NCBI GenBank assembly: GCA_004519485.1
Contig: CP038133.1
Span: 1,198,830 to 1,262,829, forward strand
Reading direction: 5' to 3'
Source of the DNA: Nannochloropsis oceanica
Taxonomy: Eukaryota; Sar; Eustigmatophyceae; Eustigmatales; Monodopsidaceae
Length of the DNA stretch: 64,000 nucleotides
Below the pieces are notes generated by a model that ran no database searches, was not told the DNA's origin, and saw only the letters and a list, made by a program, of their open reading frames with translations. The translations under genes and the position numbers were made by a program. This document shows positions 21,573-32,694 of this stretch, in pieces (within the stretch, counting starts at the first letter, position 1; each line of letters opens with the position of its first letter).

Positions 21573-24100
21573 TCACTTGCTATTCCCCACCCGTTGGCTT
21601 TGAGGCGAGTAGTCGATGTGCTCCAAGCCAAAATCCCGCTTGATGGCGTCCATCCAGCTCAGCGTCCTGTGATTGTTAGGGAAGGAGGGAGGAAGGGAGA
21701 GAGGAAGCGAAAGAAGATGACAAGAGATGACAAATATATCTCAATACTACAGAAAGTAGGTATTGGTAGAATCTGAAAGTCGCCGCCTGAAAAAGGCCAG
21801 GCCAACGTCTGGTGTGAACAAGCACACTCGCTATCTCAAACCTCCCTCCTCCTCCTCCCTCCCCACCTCCCTGTTCCGTGCCTATCTTCACTTCAATTTA
21901 TACGTACTTGACTTGCAACGTCCCTCCCTCCCCCTGTGTCCGCACCAAAAGTGACGCCACCTCCTTTCCACCCTCCCTCCCCTCCTCCCCCCCGCTCTCG
22001 TGGAAGAAGGCCTTGAGAGCTTGGTCTTGTGCGCCCTTCAGGTCGATCTTCCCAACACCAACTCGTCCATGCCTGCCCCCCTCCTTCCCCTCCTCCTCCT
22101 GCTGCTGTTGCTGCTGCTGATGCTGCCTCTTGCGGGAGGGTTCGGGGCCTTTCCCTGTAGGAACACCACGTTAGAAAAAGAAGATCAAACAACCTATTTT
22201 TCAATTGCCCCCCTGAAGCCAGGGAGCATCGGCCTCTCCGCTTTTCCTCCCTCCCTCCCTCCCTCCCCCCCTCCCTCCCCCCCTCCCTCCCTTTTAGAGC
22301 GACGCACCAGTAAGCCGGCCCTCCACCAACCCCTCGCTTCTCCTCCCAACCTCCAGGCCTTGGACAGCCTCCCTCCCTCCCTCCCCCTCCACTGCAGCCA
22401 AGAACGATGAAACTGCTGTCTTGCCCTCCACTCTCAAGGTGGCTCTGACCTCGGGAGCCTAAGAGAAAAAAGGGAAGGGAGATAGAAGAGAGGGAGAAGG
22501 AGGTAAGCTGGCCTAGCTAATAGAGATGAGAGGGGAGGGGGGAGGGGGGGAGGAAGTGTAAAAGCTTCTCCAACGCACCACCAGTAGGTTGATGGGCCCT
22601 CCCTGCGTCGCCAGCACGTTCATGCAGCCCGGCTCCAGCGCTTCGAGCCGGACGTCGATTCCTCCCTCACGCCCTGCCCCTCCCCCTTCCCCTCCTCCAG
22701 TCTGAACGATCGCTGAGCCGTTGACCCCTCCCAACCGGACGCCTCCCCCCGTTGCCACCACTTTCAAAGCGCCGTGAGAGCGATTAATATCCAGTGTAAG
22801 GGCTGACGCTCCTTTTTTCCCACTTTCCTCCTTTCTTTCGTGCCCCGCCAACGAAAAGGTGGGAGGGAGGGAGGGAGGGGGGGGGGCGGTGCAGAGCACC
22901 GACGCCTGCCGCCCGTACAAGGCTTCGACAACCAAGGGCGGCCCTCCTTCCCTCCCTCTTTCCCTTCCTCCTCGAACCTGCAAGCGCACGCGATGGCCTT
23001 TGATCATCCGGGCCCTTAACCTCCCGGCCCGAACACTCAGATCACCCTCCACCCATTTGGCCACCTTGACCGTGCCTTTCTCGGCGGACACATCGAGTTT
23101 AACCCCTATTATTTGCAGAGGTTTTTCTTTGTTAGATTTATCATGTTATTAGTGGAGTGGTAATGAGCGTCTTTTTAGATTGTCCCCTGATCTATTGACA
23201 AACATCATTTTTCCTGCTCCTCCCTCCCTCCATCCCTCCATCCCTTTCTCCCTCCGCCCTCACCCCTAGCCTTGTTTAACAGCACATCGCCCTCTTTACT
23301 CAGCAAGTCGATGCTCTCCCCTTCAATCTTCTGGGTGAGTGTGATAGTACCCGGAGATTGTGAGAGATGGACCTGCAACGTATGCACCTTTTCTGGAATG
23401 GTGGCGTGAATGTGGTAGTGGCCTAGAGGGGAGGAGGGAGGGGAGGGAGGGAGGATGGAGGAAGGATGTATGGGTAGGGGTTGCAACTGTGAAGCGGGAC
23501 CAGAGATGCAAGGCATACATACCGTCTAGGTACTTCAGTGCGTCGGGCGGCAAGAGCATTTTGGCGTCTGAAATGGACAGGACGCGTCCCCGGCCAGTAG
23601 CCTCTCCCTCGCCGCCTTCACCTTCATTGAGCACCTGCACGTCCAGTGCTGGGGCGTTAGGTGGTGCAGCAATCAGCAGCTTTGTATGATCAATCCACGC
23701 AGTAGTGATAGTGACTTGGGCAGGAACCCGGTGCAGGCGCACACTGAAGGTGCTGCCTTGGCCTAGCGTGGGAAATTGAACTGGTGTGGGAGAGAAGAGG
23801 GGGGAGGGGGGAGGTTGGTGGGATGGGTGAGAGGCCACACACACACGAGCACAGGACTGAAATGCAGGGTTTGATCTTGCGGTCAATTGGAAAGGGTTAG
23901 ACAGGGGGGAGAATAGGGACAGGGAGCACGTGACGTGTTACAAGGGTGCGACAAGTGCCATTGGGGAAGGTGACGATAAACGCCACGTACCCACCTGCGA
24001 CAGGCGGAGGCGGAGGGGAAGGGGAGTCGGACAAAGCACGGCGGGAGAGGAGGAGGAGCTGTCGCGTGGTCAGCTGGCGCCTGAGGAGAAGGAGCTGCAT
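21573..24100 (-). CDS. FAM185A: FAM185A-like (DUF4097-type) beta-helical protein, probably mitochondrial
   Basis: Multi-exon minus-strand gene from the ATG at 24100 to the stop at 21573. The N-terminus (MQLLLLRRQLTTRQLLLLSR) is Arg/Leu-rich without acids, as in a mitochondrial presequence. Downstream exons encode repeated short beta-strand turns: FSVRLHRVPAQVTITTAW, IEGESIDLLSKEGDVLL, VSAEKGTVKVAKWVEGDLSV, LDINRSHGALKVVATGGGV and CMNVLATQGGPINLLVV. This pattern of G-D/N-V-L rungs matches the right-handed beta-helix of DUF4097 putative-adhesin proteins, and the order resembles FAM185A. The last exon ends SWMDAIKRDFGLEHIDYSPQ, like the FAM185A C-terminus (SWFQSLKLQD). Biochemical function is unknown. 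Exon borders around the central Gly/Arg-rich parts are approximate. It starts 189 bp from the divergent GID8 gene. Confidence 0.72.
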
Positions 24101-24289
24101 GGCGACTGGCTGTGGAATTGTGTGTGCAATGGGAGAAATAAATCCTGAGAGGACGACATGAAGTTGGTCTGCCTGGGCGATATGCATTCCTTTTCCTTTC
24201 CAAAACCTCTTTCCCAAACCAAAATCCCTTGACCTCTTGACACACCACAGGCACCAGCAGGGCAACGACGCCCTCCCACGGCATAGAGA

Positions 24290-25339
24290 ATGCAGGGGGA
24301 GCAAGACCCTGGAGCTTCGAGGGCCCCTGCGCGCAGGAATGAAGCCTCGCGTCTCATTTCCTCCTCTCGGCTCCGTACACACATCAACCGCCTTGGCAAT
24401 CGTCTACTCAACGAACTCGGGGCCACAGGCAACAGCAATAGCGGCATCACCAATAACAGCAGCAGTGATAGAAGTAGTGGTAACAGCAGCAGCAGCAGCA
24501 GCAGCAGCAGAGGTGGCAGCGTGGGTCCTTCCTCTCATCCGCCGCAGCAGCATGACGCCCGTGACCCTCACCTCACCAACCCCGCCTCCCCCTCCTCGGC
24601 CACCTCTCCCTTGCACCTTCCTCAGTCACTTTACTTGCACTCAAAACGACGCGTCCGCAAGCGTTATATGGATCAGCTTATCATGAACTACCTCGTAATC
24701 AAGGGTGACAAGCATGTGGCCGAGTGCTTGACCAGGGAGTCAGGGGCAGTGCCGCCCGTGGACTTGAAAACGATTGAGGAACGCATGAATGTACGAAAGG
24801 CCCTGATAGCAGGTGAGGTGGATGCAGCCATGGCGCATATCGCTAAATGTGACCCGAGGCTATTGGAGAGGGAGCAGGGACTGGCATTTACTTTAAAGCT
24901 GCAGAAGCTCGTGGAGATGATTCGACGGCGGATGGAGCAGCGGGAGGGAGGGATGGAGGGCGAGGGTGCAGACGACGACGAGGTTATTTTGTCGTATGCA
25001 AGAGAAGAGCTTGCGCCTTGGGGCGAGGCGGAGGAGGGGGGGGGAGGAGGAAAGGGAGAGAATTTGCAAGCGTTGGAGGAGGCCATGACATTGCTTGTCT
25101 TTGGCACGGCCGCCTTCGGTGCAGCACCCGGCGCAAAAGGAGGAAAAGAAGGAAGAAGGGGAGAAGAAGAACGAGGAACAGGCGACTTGCTGGACCTTTC
25201 AAGACGGACAGCCACGGCAGACAGGGTGAATGCGGCGATTCTTCAAAGCCAAGGCCAAGATTCCGAGCCTGTATTGCCCAGACTGTTGAGAAAACTGCGT
25301 GCGGCGGAGGACGAGCTGGCATCAGAGATGATGTGTTGA
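24290..25339 (+). CDS. GID8: GID8/TWA1-like CTLH E3 ligase subunit
   Basis: An intronless frame of 349 aa. GID8 (TWA1) is the scaffold subunit of the GID/CTLH ubiquitin ligase, which in yeast degrades gluconeogenic enzymes. A LisH motif lies at about 127-152 (MDQLIMNYLVIKGDKHVAEC), followed by a CTLH domain at about 160-214 (TIEERMNVRKALIAGEVDAA...FTLKLQKLVEMIRRR) and a CRA region to the end (LEEAMTLLVFGTAAF). The family is usually about 230 aa. Here a Ser/Asn/Gly-rich N-terminal extension of about 120 aa and a Gly/Glu loop in the CRA region add length. It is head-to-head with the FAM185A-like gene, so promoters probably overlap. Confidence 0.9.
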   Translation: MQGEQDPGASRAPARRNEASRLISSSRLRTHINRLGNRLLNELGATGNSNSGITNNSSSDRSSGNSSSSSSSSRGGSVGPSSHPPQQHDARDPHLTNPASPSSATSPLHLPQSLYLHSKRRVRKRYMDQLIMNYLVIKGDKHVAECLTRESGAVPPVDLKTIEERMNVRKALIAGEVDAAMAHIAKCDPRLLEREQGLAFTLKLQKLVEMIRRRMEQREGGMEGEGADDDEVILSYAREELAPWGEAEEGGGGGKGENLQALEEAMTLLVFGTAAFGAAPGAKGGKEGRRGEEERGTGDLLDLSRRTATADRVNAAILQSQGQDSEPVLPRLLRKLRAAEDELASEMMC

Positions 25340-26276
25340 GATTGAGGAAAGAGGAAGGAACGAGGAATTGTTGTGTCGGAGAGGGAAGGGTGTGTCGTAG
25401 AAAGAAAAAGGCTGTGTGTGTAAGTGTGTGCGTGGTGACAAGGAAAGGGAGGATGGCGGGTAGAAAGGGCGTGTCGGTGGCCGTTAGAGAGTGGACCATG
25501 GGCTTGAGTCAAAACGAGGATGTGTACGTAGAATAAGTGTAGAGAGAACAAAGCCTCAAATAAGAAAAGAAGAAAGCAGCGAGATATAGGGCTCAGAAGC
25601 AATTGTGAGGTCACTGATGGACAAGACATCGGTCACGTTTCTTCCTAAGCACCACAGAGCTTGTTTCTGACACCCCAAACAAAATGCAAAGATTTCTACA
25701 GACTGGTGACCGAAGTTAAACCATTCTTCCCCTCTTTCTTCCCTCCCTCAATATTGCCACGTCTTTGATCCGGAAACCTGTCGCTCTTGGCGGCAGCAGA
25801 ACCCAAGCAGGGAGGTAGGTTTGCGATAGGCTCGTCCATACGGTTCCTGCCAGTGGCGGTGAGGTTTATTTGATGTGTTGTCTTTAAATAGACCCCTTCC
25901 TTTGCTTGCTTGCGTGCTGCATGCTGTAAATGTGGGGGAAAAGGCCGCCCATCTCGTACCGCCTACCTCTCTCGCCGACAACGCCGATCAAAAACGGGCG
26001 AGCATCATCTTCCACCCCATCCCACCTCTCTTCTAACGAAGCACGTCCACCACCCACCGCACACAACGCCACAGGGAACGCACACAGGCGCTCATTAGTA
26101 CCACTTAAATTAGCCGCAGCAGGTGCAGCCAGAGCCGCTTATACGTCGGGACTCACCATCATCATCATCGACCCCCCAAGAATTGTAACTACTAAGGAGC
26201 CGCAGGATAGGCGCCTACGACGCACACAGCGCACACCTGACAATTCCTCCACCGCCTCTCGCACCAAAATTGAACC
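25340..26276. other. Intergenic, 0.94 kb
   Basis: This lies between GID8 and GOT1, both plus strand. It contains GID8 3' sequence and the GOT1 promoter and 5' UTR. A short ATC repeat occurs at about 26157-26170. No gene or structured RNA was seen. Confidence 0.4.
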
Positions 26277-27603
26277 ATGTTGGACGATAATAAAAAAATT
26301 GGCATGGGTCTGTTGGGCCTGAGCTTTCTCTTCATTTCCATGGGTGTCCTCTTCCTCCTGGACTCGACCTTGATAGCCATAGGTAAGCGCAAGAGAAAGG
26401 AGGCAAGGGTGTAAAAGAAGCGGAAGGAAAAAGAGCGTAATGTATTGTATCTTATCGCTGCTGTCTTCCTTGCAAGCAAGGAAAAAGGGCGTGAGGGTCG
26501 CATGAGAAAAGGAGGGAGGGTGAAAGGGGGGGAGGTGAGAGAGCTTGGAAAGGGATGTGCACTCATGCACCAGCAACAGCAGCATCAGCGGCAACAGCAG
26601 CACCAACAATAGCAGCAACAGCAACAATAGCAGCAGCAGCAGCAACAACAGCAACTTCAGCAGCAACAGCAACAGCAGCAGCAACAGCAGCAGTAGCAGT
26701 AGCAACAGCATCAATCCTCTCCTTTATACCACTTTATCTCTCTGGACAAGCTAGCTGCGGTGGCCACGCTATCACCTTCCCTTTCACCATTTCTCTCTCC
26801 CTCTCTCCCTCCCTCCCTCCCTCCCTCCACCATCCTTTCACAGGCGACTTTCTCTTCCTGACCGGGCTAGTGTTCATTATTGGCATGCAGCGAACAATTC
26901 GGCTGTTCACGAAGCGGGATCGAGCTCCGGGTATCATTTGCTTTTTCTTGGGAATTCTACTGGTGTTTATAAGGTAGTATTGGCGGGGGCGAAGGAAGGG
27001 AAGGAGGACGGGAGCACTTGTTGTGGGAGGTATGCCCGACATTGGTAGCTGCATTTTGCCAAAAAGGGGGGGGTATGGGGCGCTTGTAATGGACGTAGGA
27101 TGGCGGAGGGGAAGGAAGGGAGGGTCAGAGACCAGTAAGCATGTTTGTCATGCAGGATGCCTGTTGGTGTTGTGATGAGTACGTTTGGAGGCCTTGATGA
27201 TAATAGCGGTATAAGGGGGATATTGATGCACAAATTGTCTGCCCCCTCTTTTTCCTGTTTCAATTTCTTTTCATTTATAGAGAGAGGTTGTTCTTTCGTG
27301 AGATCGATGCGGGTCATGGATAAGCCTCCATTGCCCGTCCATCTACACAAAGGCACTTATGCCCGTCTCATCTCATATCATCCCAATCCCGCCCCCGCCA
27401 TCCTTCCCTCCCTCCCCTCCCCCAGATGGACATTCATCGGCCTCATCCTCCAGATCTTCGGCTTCGTCAACCTGTTCGGAAACTTCTTTCCCCCAGCCAT
27501 CGCCGTCATGCAGCACACACCCGTCCTAAAAGATATTTTGCGGTTACCTGGGATCCGCTACGTGATTAGCAGACTAGGGACGCGGTCGAGAGCACCTGTG
27601 TAA
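26277..27603 (+). CDS. GOT1: GOT1-type vesicle transport protein
   Basis: Three exons, 26277-26382, 26844-26973 and 27426-27603, sum to 414 nt and 137 aa, the family's normal length (138). GOT1 proteins are four-helix Golgi/ER membrane proteins acting in COPII vesicle traffic and fusion. Family signatures are visible: KIGMGLLGLSFLFISMGVLF in helix 1, DFLFLTGLVFIIGMQRTIRL across helix 2, ICFFLGILLVFIRWTFIGLI in helix 3, and NFFPPAIAVMQHTPVL...LPGIRYVISRLG at the end. Intron 1 contains a long CAG/CAA-type repeat. Confidence 0.94.
26566..26716. repeat. AGC/AAC trinucleotide microsatellite in GOT1 intron 1
   Basis: About 150 bp of interrupted CAGCAA/CAGCAG repeats in the first GOT1 intron. It creates open frames of poly-Leu (minus) and Ser/Asn or Ala/Thr (plus) that are not genes. 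Confidence 0.9.
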
Positions 27604-28308
27604 TGGAGAAGGACATTTTGCCTGATGGCTTGATGATAAATAGAATAATAAATTTGATAAAAAATAGGGGACTGAGCAGGCCACAAGTTTTATGTAATTT
27701 GGAAGAGGAAGGGTTGACAGGTGTTGTATTTTGGGCAAAAGGAGAGATTTTGACGTGTGCAAATGAAGGCAGGCATGCTCCTGGGCAAGGGCAGTGGTAA
27801 GCGTAAGGTGTCGTTTGTCTGGGAGGGGCATAACCAGCAAAACGTTGAAGAAAATAAAACAAAGCAACCACCAAAGCAAATATGAATCAAAAGCCTAGTT
27901 TCACCGACGCTCATCAATTAATAGGTAATATCCGATGCCTCATTCCTATTCACCACTGTGACCGCGTTAGGCTTCCGGTAGTTTAATTTGATACAAATGA
28001 TGTTGCCACCGAAGCCGTCAAGAATGCTCCTTGGAACGACTGGGAGGCAAACGTAAGGATGGTGGTAGTCGACTTGAGGAGCCTTCATGCCCGCCGAAAG
28101 GAGAACACAGTCTTCAGCGATCGGCAACAGAAATTCCGCCTTAACAGACGACGTCAGGATGTTGACACACATTCCGAGCAAAATGCACACAGTATACAGT
28201 GCAGATACATGCCATACAAATGTGTGTCCTACAAACTGTCTCTGTTTTTTATGCCTGGCACTCAATTGTTCATCACTCACCACTTCCTCCTTTCTCGACA
28301 GAAGGCGG
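27604..28308. other. Intergenic, 0.7 kb
   Basis: This lies between GOT1 and the esterase gene, both plus strand. It is AT-richer than its surroundings at 27610-27690 and 27840-27960, as expected for 3' UTR and promoter. A plus frame joins the esterase ORF from 28087 but has no ATG giving a better N-terminus. No other feature. Confidence 0.4.
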
Positions 28309-29551
28309 ATGCCACGGTTGGGGCCTTCAATGCCGAGGCCCGTGGCCCACCTCCTCCTCGTCTTCCTCCTTGCCACCGGGTTGGAAGCAGCGGACGTCTC
28401 GCCACCCAGTTCAGAGCTGACTACGCCAGAGTTCGCCATCGTCCATGCATCTCCACCCCCGCCTCTTCCTTCGGCCGCAGCCGCGACTGATACTCTCCGT
28501 CTCGCCCACACCCTCGGCTCCCACATGGTCCTGCAACAAGCCCCTCTCCCCGCATGTCTTTACGGGCAAGGGTCGCCCAAAGCCTTTATCTCAATAGCCT
28601 TGGATGGGGCTGCTGTTCCGAGTGCCACCACGGTTGTCGATCCCATGGGGAAATGGGTTGCCTGCCTTCCTCCTCAACAAGCCGGGGGAGCCCATACCCT
28701 CAACATTGCTGGCAGCGGCGGCAACATCACGCTAGAAGACGTGCTTTTCGGAGAGGTCTGGCTGTGTGCAGGGCAGAGCAATATGCAGATGTCCGTGTCG
28801 CAAACCTTGAACGCCACTGCCGAAATTGCGGCTTCAGGTCGTGAAAAAAACGGCGGCCCCCGCCTGCGTCTTATGGCCATCGGCCGCAACACCTCTGCTG
28901 ATCCCCTTGAAGACCTCTCGTCCCCCCCTCTCCTCCCCTGGAGCATCGCCACCCCGTCCAGCGTGGGCGGGGAGGACTGGATGTTTTTCTCGGCCACTTG
29001 CTATTTCTACGGCCTGCATCTAGCGAGCAAAGAAGGTCTTGCCGGGACGCCCATCGGGCTTATTCAAGCCGCCTACGGATCCACAGAGCTCAAGGCCTGG
29101 GCCACTCCCGAGGCTCTCACTGCCTGCCGTTCCACCCCTCCTCCATCCACGCCTACGGTATCGCCGTCAGCAGAGGAGCGAGGAGAGGATGCAAGGGTCA
29201 CTGGCGAGCACGAGTCCGTGAGTCTCATGCCTGGAGGTGTGATGCCGTTACCTGCCATTTCTACCACAAATGTCGATAACACTGGACCTGCAACTGCTGC
29301 TGAGGGCAGTACCACCAGAGCTAGTAGCACCAGTGTCAGCGGCACAAACAACACCCAACCCGGGAAGGAGCCTCGGTCCGGTGGCCCTGTGCCCTCGCTA
29401 GTCAGCCCTCCCATCCCCCCTCCTGCTTCTGCTGCTGTTGCTGTTGTGGCTGGTGCTGCTTCACCTGGTAGTAACCGCCGTTTTCTTCGAGGTCTGGCCG
29501 AACCTGATGATCCAGTAGCAGCAGCAGCAGCCGCAGAAGCAGCAGCAGCAA

Positions 29552-29606
<55 letters not shown>

Positions 29607-31160
29607 GGCATCGGAAATTTCCTCGGCATTAAGTGATCCGCTCACCCCTCTCTCCTCCACGGCCTCTGATCCTTCTCCTCTTCCTTCTCCTCCATCTCCT
29701 GCCGCTACTACAGCAGCTGCTCCATCTGGAGGAGCAGGGGCCTGGACGCAGGATTGGCATCCGGAGGCCTCCACGTGCTTCAATGCGATGATAAGCCCGT
29801 TGCTTCGCATGACCATGCGAGGCATAATTTGGGATCAGGTATGGAAGAAGGGAGAGTGCGAGGGAGGGAAGGAGGAAGGGAGGTGTAGGGAAAAATGTGT
29901 CTCCCGGCTTGAGTTTCCTTCCCGACGGTTTGGCTCAATGCCTTTCCTTCCTCCCTCCCTCCCCCCCTCCCTCCCTCCGCGCCCTCTCTATCCTTCCCCC
30001 CACTAGGGCGAGGAAGACGTGCATGCCCCACCCGAGGACTACCGTTGCCTCTTCCCCCTCTTCATCCAGTCCTGGAGGCAGCGGTTTGTGTACGCCAACG
30101 CCCTTGGGCCCATGGCCTTTGGATTCCTCCAGTTGCAGGTAGGAAGAGAGAGGGGGAGCGAGGAGGGGGACAGAAAGGATGAGTATTCCGACAGTCTGCG
30201 TGTCCACTTTGGATTGTTCTGTGCTTGAAATTCTCGTGTGCGGTATCGATGAGGGAAAGTGAATACATTTTCTCACGCTCCTTCCTTCGCTCCCTTGCTT
30301 CCTCCCTCCCTCCCTCCCTCCAGGGATACGAGGACGCACATCAAGACATCACAGTCGACGGGGTGGAGGTCGGCAAGATCCGCCTGGCGCAATACAGCGG
30401 CTTGATGGTTCCGAGGACTTTCCTCGCGGTAGGGTATGATTTGAATGACGACGCATCTCCTTTTGGTGCCGTCCACTTCCGAGATAAGCAGAGCGTCGGG
30501 CAGAGGCTCGCATTGAGTGCTCTTGCCAACGTGTACGGGCAATGGGGTTCCTTGCCTTGGGGTCCTATGGCCAAGGGGATGGAGACAAGTGTGGGAGGGA
30601 GGGGGGGAGAACGGGCGAGGATTCAGCCGGTGGAGGGGGTGGAGGTTGTGAGGGGTGGAGGGGATGGAGGGGGAGGGGTCGCGGCGTCTCTGGCTGGCTC
30701 AACGGCAGCCGGTGGGAAGGCTGCCGTTCTTGGTGCTACGCTGGCCGTTGATGCCGGCGCAGAGGCCGTTGTTGTAGCCAGAAATGCCACCTCGTCCTTC
30801 TTGCCTTTCTCGGTGCTGATAACATATGAAGGGGCAGGGAGCCAGGGCCTGATTGACAGCGGGATAAACCTGTTCGAGCTTGCTTCCACCATTGATGACA
30901 TTGATACCGAGGGGAAAAGCGTCGTTCCTTCCAGTAGCACCACCGTGATGGGCGCGAACAATGAAAAGCTGCTGGTTGAGTTTATGTTACCTTTGGACTC
31001 GCCCTTGGCGGAGGAGGGGGCAACGCGCGTCTTAAGGTATGCTTTCCGGAACCGACCGTGTCCGGCGACGGTTTTGAAGGTTCCCTACGTGGGCGCGTGG
31101 TGTGGGGTCTACAGCACACCTGAAGGACTGCCAGCCTTGCCGTTTGTCCAAGATGTGTGA
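28309..31160 (+). CDS. SIAE: Sialate O-acetylesterase-like SGNH esterase
   Basis: Three exons (28309-29838, 30007-30138, 30324-31160) join in frame to 832 aa. The family removes O-acetyl groups from sialic acids and related sugars in the secretory or lysosomal system. A second in-frame ATG at 28330 begins a clear signal peptide (MPRPVAHLLLVFLLATGLEA), so either start is possible. The Ser block is GEVWLCAGQSNMQM, and GTPIGLIQAAYGSTELKAW forms the next block. The His block near the C-terminus, DDASPFGAVHFRDKQSVGQR, matches human SIAE (DSPFGSIHPRDKQTV). Human SIAE has about 520 aa. The excess here is a low-complexity insertion rich in Ser/Thr/Pro with an Ala run encoded by GCA repeats (29515-29610). 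The true substrate is uncertain because many such algae lack sialic acid. Confidence 0.85.
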
Positions 31161-32694
31161 GTTTGAGGAAGGAGGAAGGAAGGAGGTAACGATGTGTATT
31201 TGACTGGGTGGGTGAGTTAGTTAGGGAGGGGCATGGAGGGGGTAGGGGCGTTGAATCTGTGTGTAAGTGTGACACTCATGCGTGAAGAGAGTGTAAATAC
31301 ATACATAAACCTTTATGGTAAGACTTGAGTGAGATGCCTTGATTTACACTTAAGCTAAAAGACCACAGGAGAGAATCCGTCAAACGGTCACACGGTGATC
31401 CATCTACCCTATCAAATCGCCTCCACACCTCCACATATATGAAGTTTGATATATTATTAAATTATTCATCACACTTGCTCAATCCCATGCTTTGGTAACA
31501 TTTTTTGTTAACCCGGCGGGTGTGCCCTGCGCTCAGCGCGTGATAAATCTGTGTGAGGTGGAGCCGGGGGAGATGTTGGTGTGAGCATGCGAACAACAGG
31601 CATTGAAAGAACCGGTTAAGATGTCTATATATGTATGTTATGAAAACACCTCGACCCACGCATGGGAAAACTGTCATTCCTCATGCCTTCTCCCCTTCTC
31701 CCCTTCTCCCTTGGCCCTCCGCGCCCCTGTGTCATGCCCAATCATCCATATTGCAAATAAATACACGGTACGTTATCCGAAATTTCCACGAGTAGTTTCC
31801 ATCGCTAGGGACTTCTGATATCAATTGCTAATTCTTTTCTGTAGTTTCCTACAATCCTAACATTATCGCGTGCAACCTGTGCCCGAAAACAAATGCTTCT
31901 CACAAGTGCACAAGTCCGCCACGACAAAGGATTAGCCTTCCAACAACGAATTGTTGCATATTCCTCCCTTTTTTTGGGCCGGGTTTTACATGGCTTTGAC
32001 ATTTTTTTCCTGTACCAGCAAAGTCCTCGGATGGCCCATACAGGGCTAGGAGGAGGAGGGAGGAAAGAGGAGGTCAGCGGAGAAGCAACTTCTCCAGCGT
32101 CCGCATAACCCGCCGCAGTTGACCAAACCGGAGATCGGATCTTCTCCACGGAACATACTCCTGTACACCCGAATGATGTTGCGTGTCGCATTGCCATCGC
32201 GAGATACGAAGTGTTTACAGTTCCCCCTCCTCCCCCCCCCCCTCCTTGAGCCCCTCCAGCTTATTTATTTTTTTCCCTTCCCCCTCCTACTGCTGCTGCT
32301 GCTGCTGCTCGTGCTAGAGATAGCGCCCCTGCTAGTACTGCTGGTACTGCTGCTGTCCTTGTTGTTTTTCTTTTACAAAGATGCATGTGCGCCTGCTTGT
32401 CTAAATGTTCGCGCCATTTATCATTCCAAAAAAATCAAAGACGAGGACCTCCATTCCATCTGTCCGGAGGAAGGAGAGGAGAAAGAAGTGTACGTCAACA
32501 CCAACGACGGATAGTTTGGTGCGCCCTTCTTTCAATTCTTTTTTGTATTTTATTTGTCTGAAGCAGACTTATTGATGTTCGTTGCTTCAATTGACTGCCG
32601 GGCATGCTTTGTGAGCAAGTTGGGTGCTTGTGCTCTGTCTTTTCTTCTCTATTCTCTAGTTACTGCTGTTATTGTTTTTGATTTTGGAGATTTC
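31161..32694. other. Intergenic, 1.5 kb, convergent
   Basis: This lies between the 3' ends of the esterase and NOPCHAP1 genes. It contains AT-rich parts (31430-31500), a CTG run near 32288-32310 and a plus-strand frame at 32119-32514. That frame has a Leu-rich stretch followed by a natural-looking tail (HSKKIKDEDLHSICPEEGEE), but its start is not an ATG and no family is recognised. I do not call it a gene. Confidence 0.35.

Noticed and set aside
26139-26714. Poly-Leu minus-strand frame
   Set aside because: It is the reverse reading of the CAG/CAA microsatellite in GOT1 intron 1.
29402-29629. Poly-Leu minus-strand frame opposite the esterase
   Set aside because: Antisense shadow of the GCA repeat coding for alanines.
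32119-32514. Plus-strand frame with Leu-rich segment and acidic tail
   Set aside because: No ATG at its start, Leu run comes from CTG repeats, no homologue recognised.
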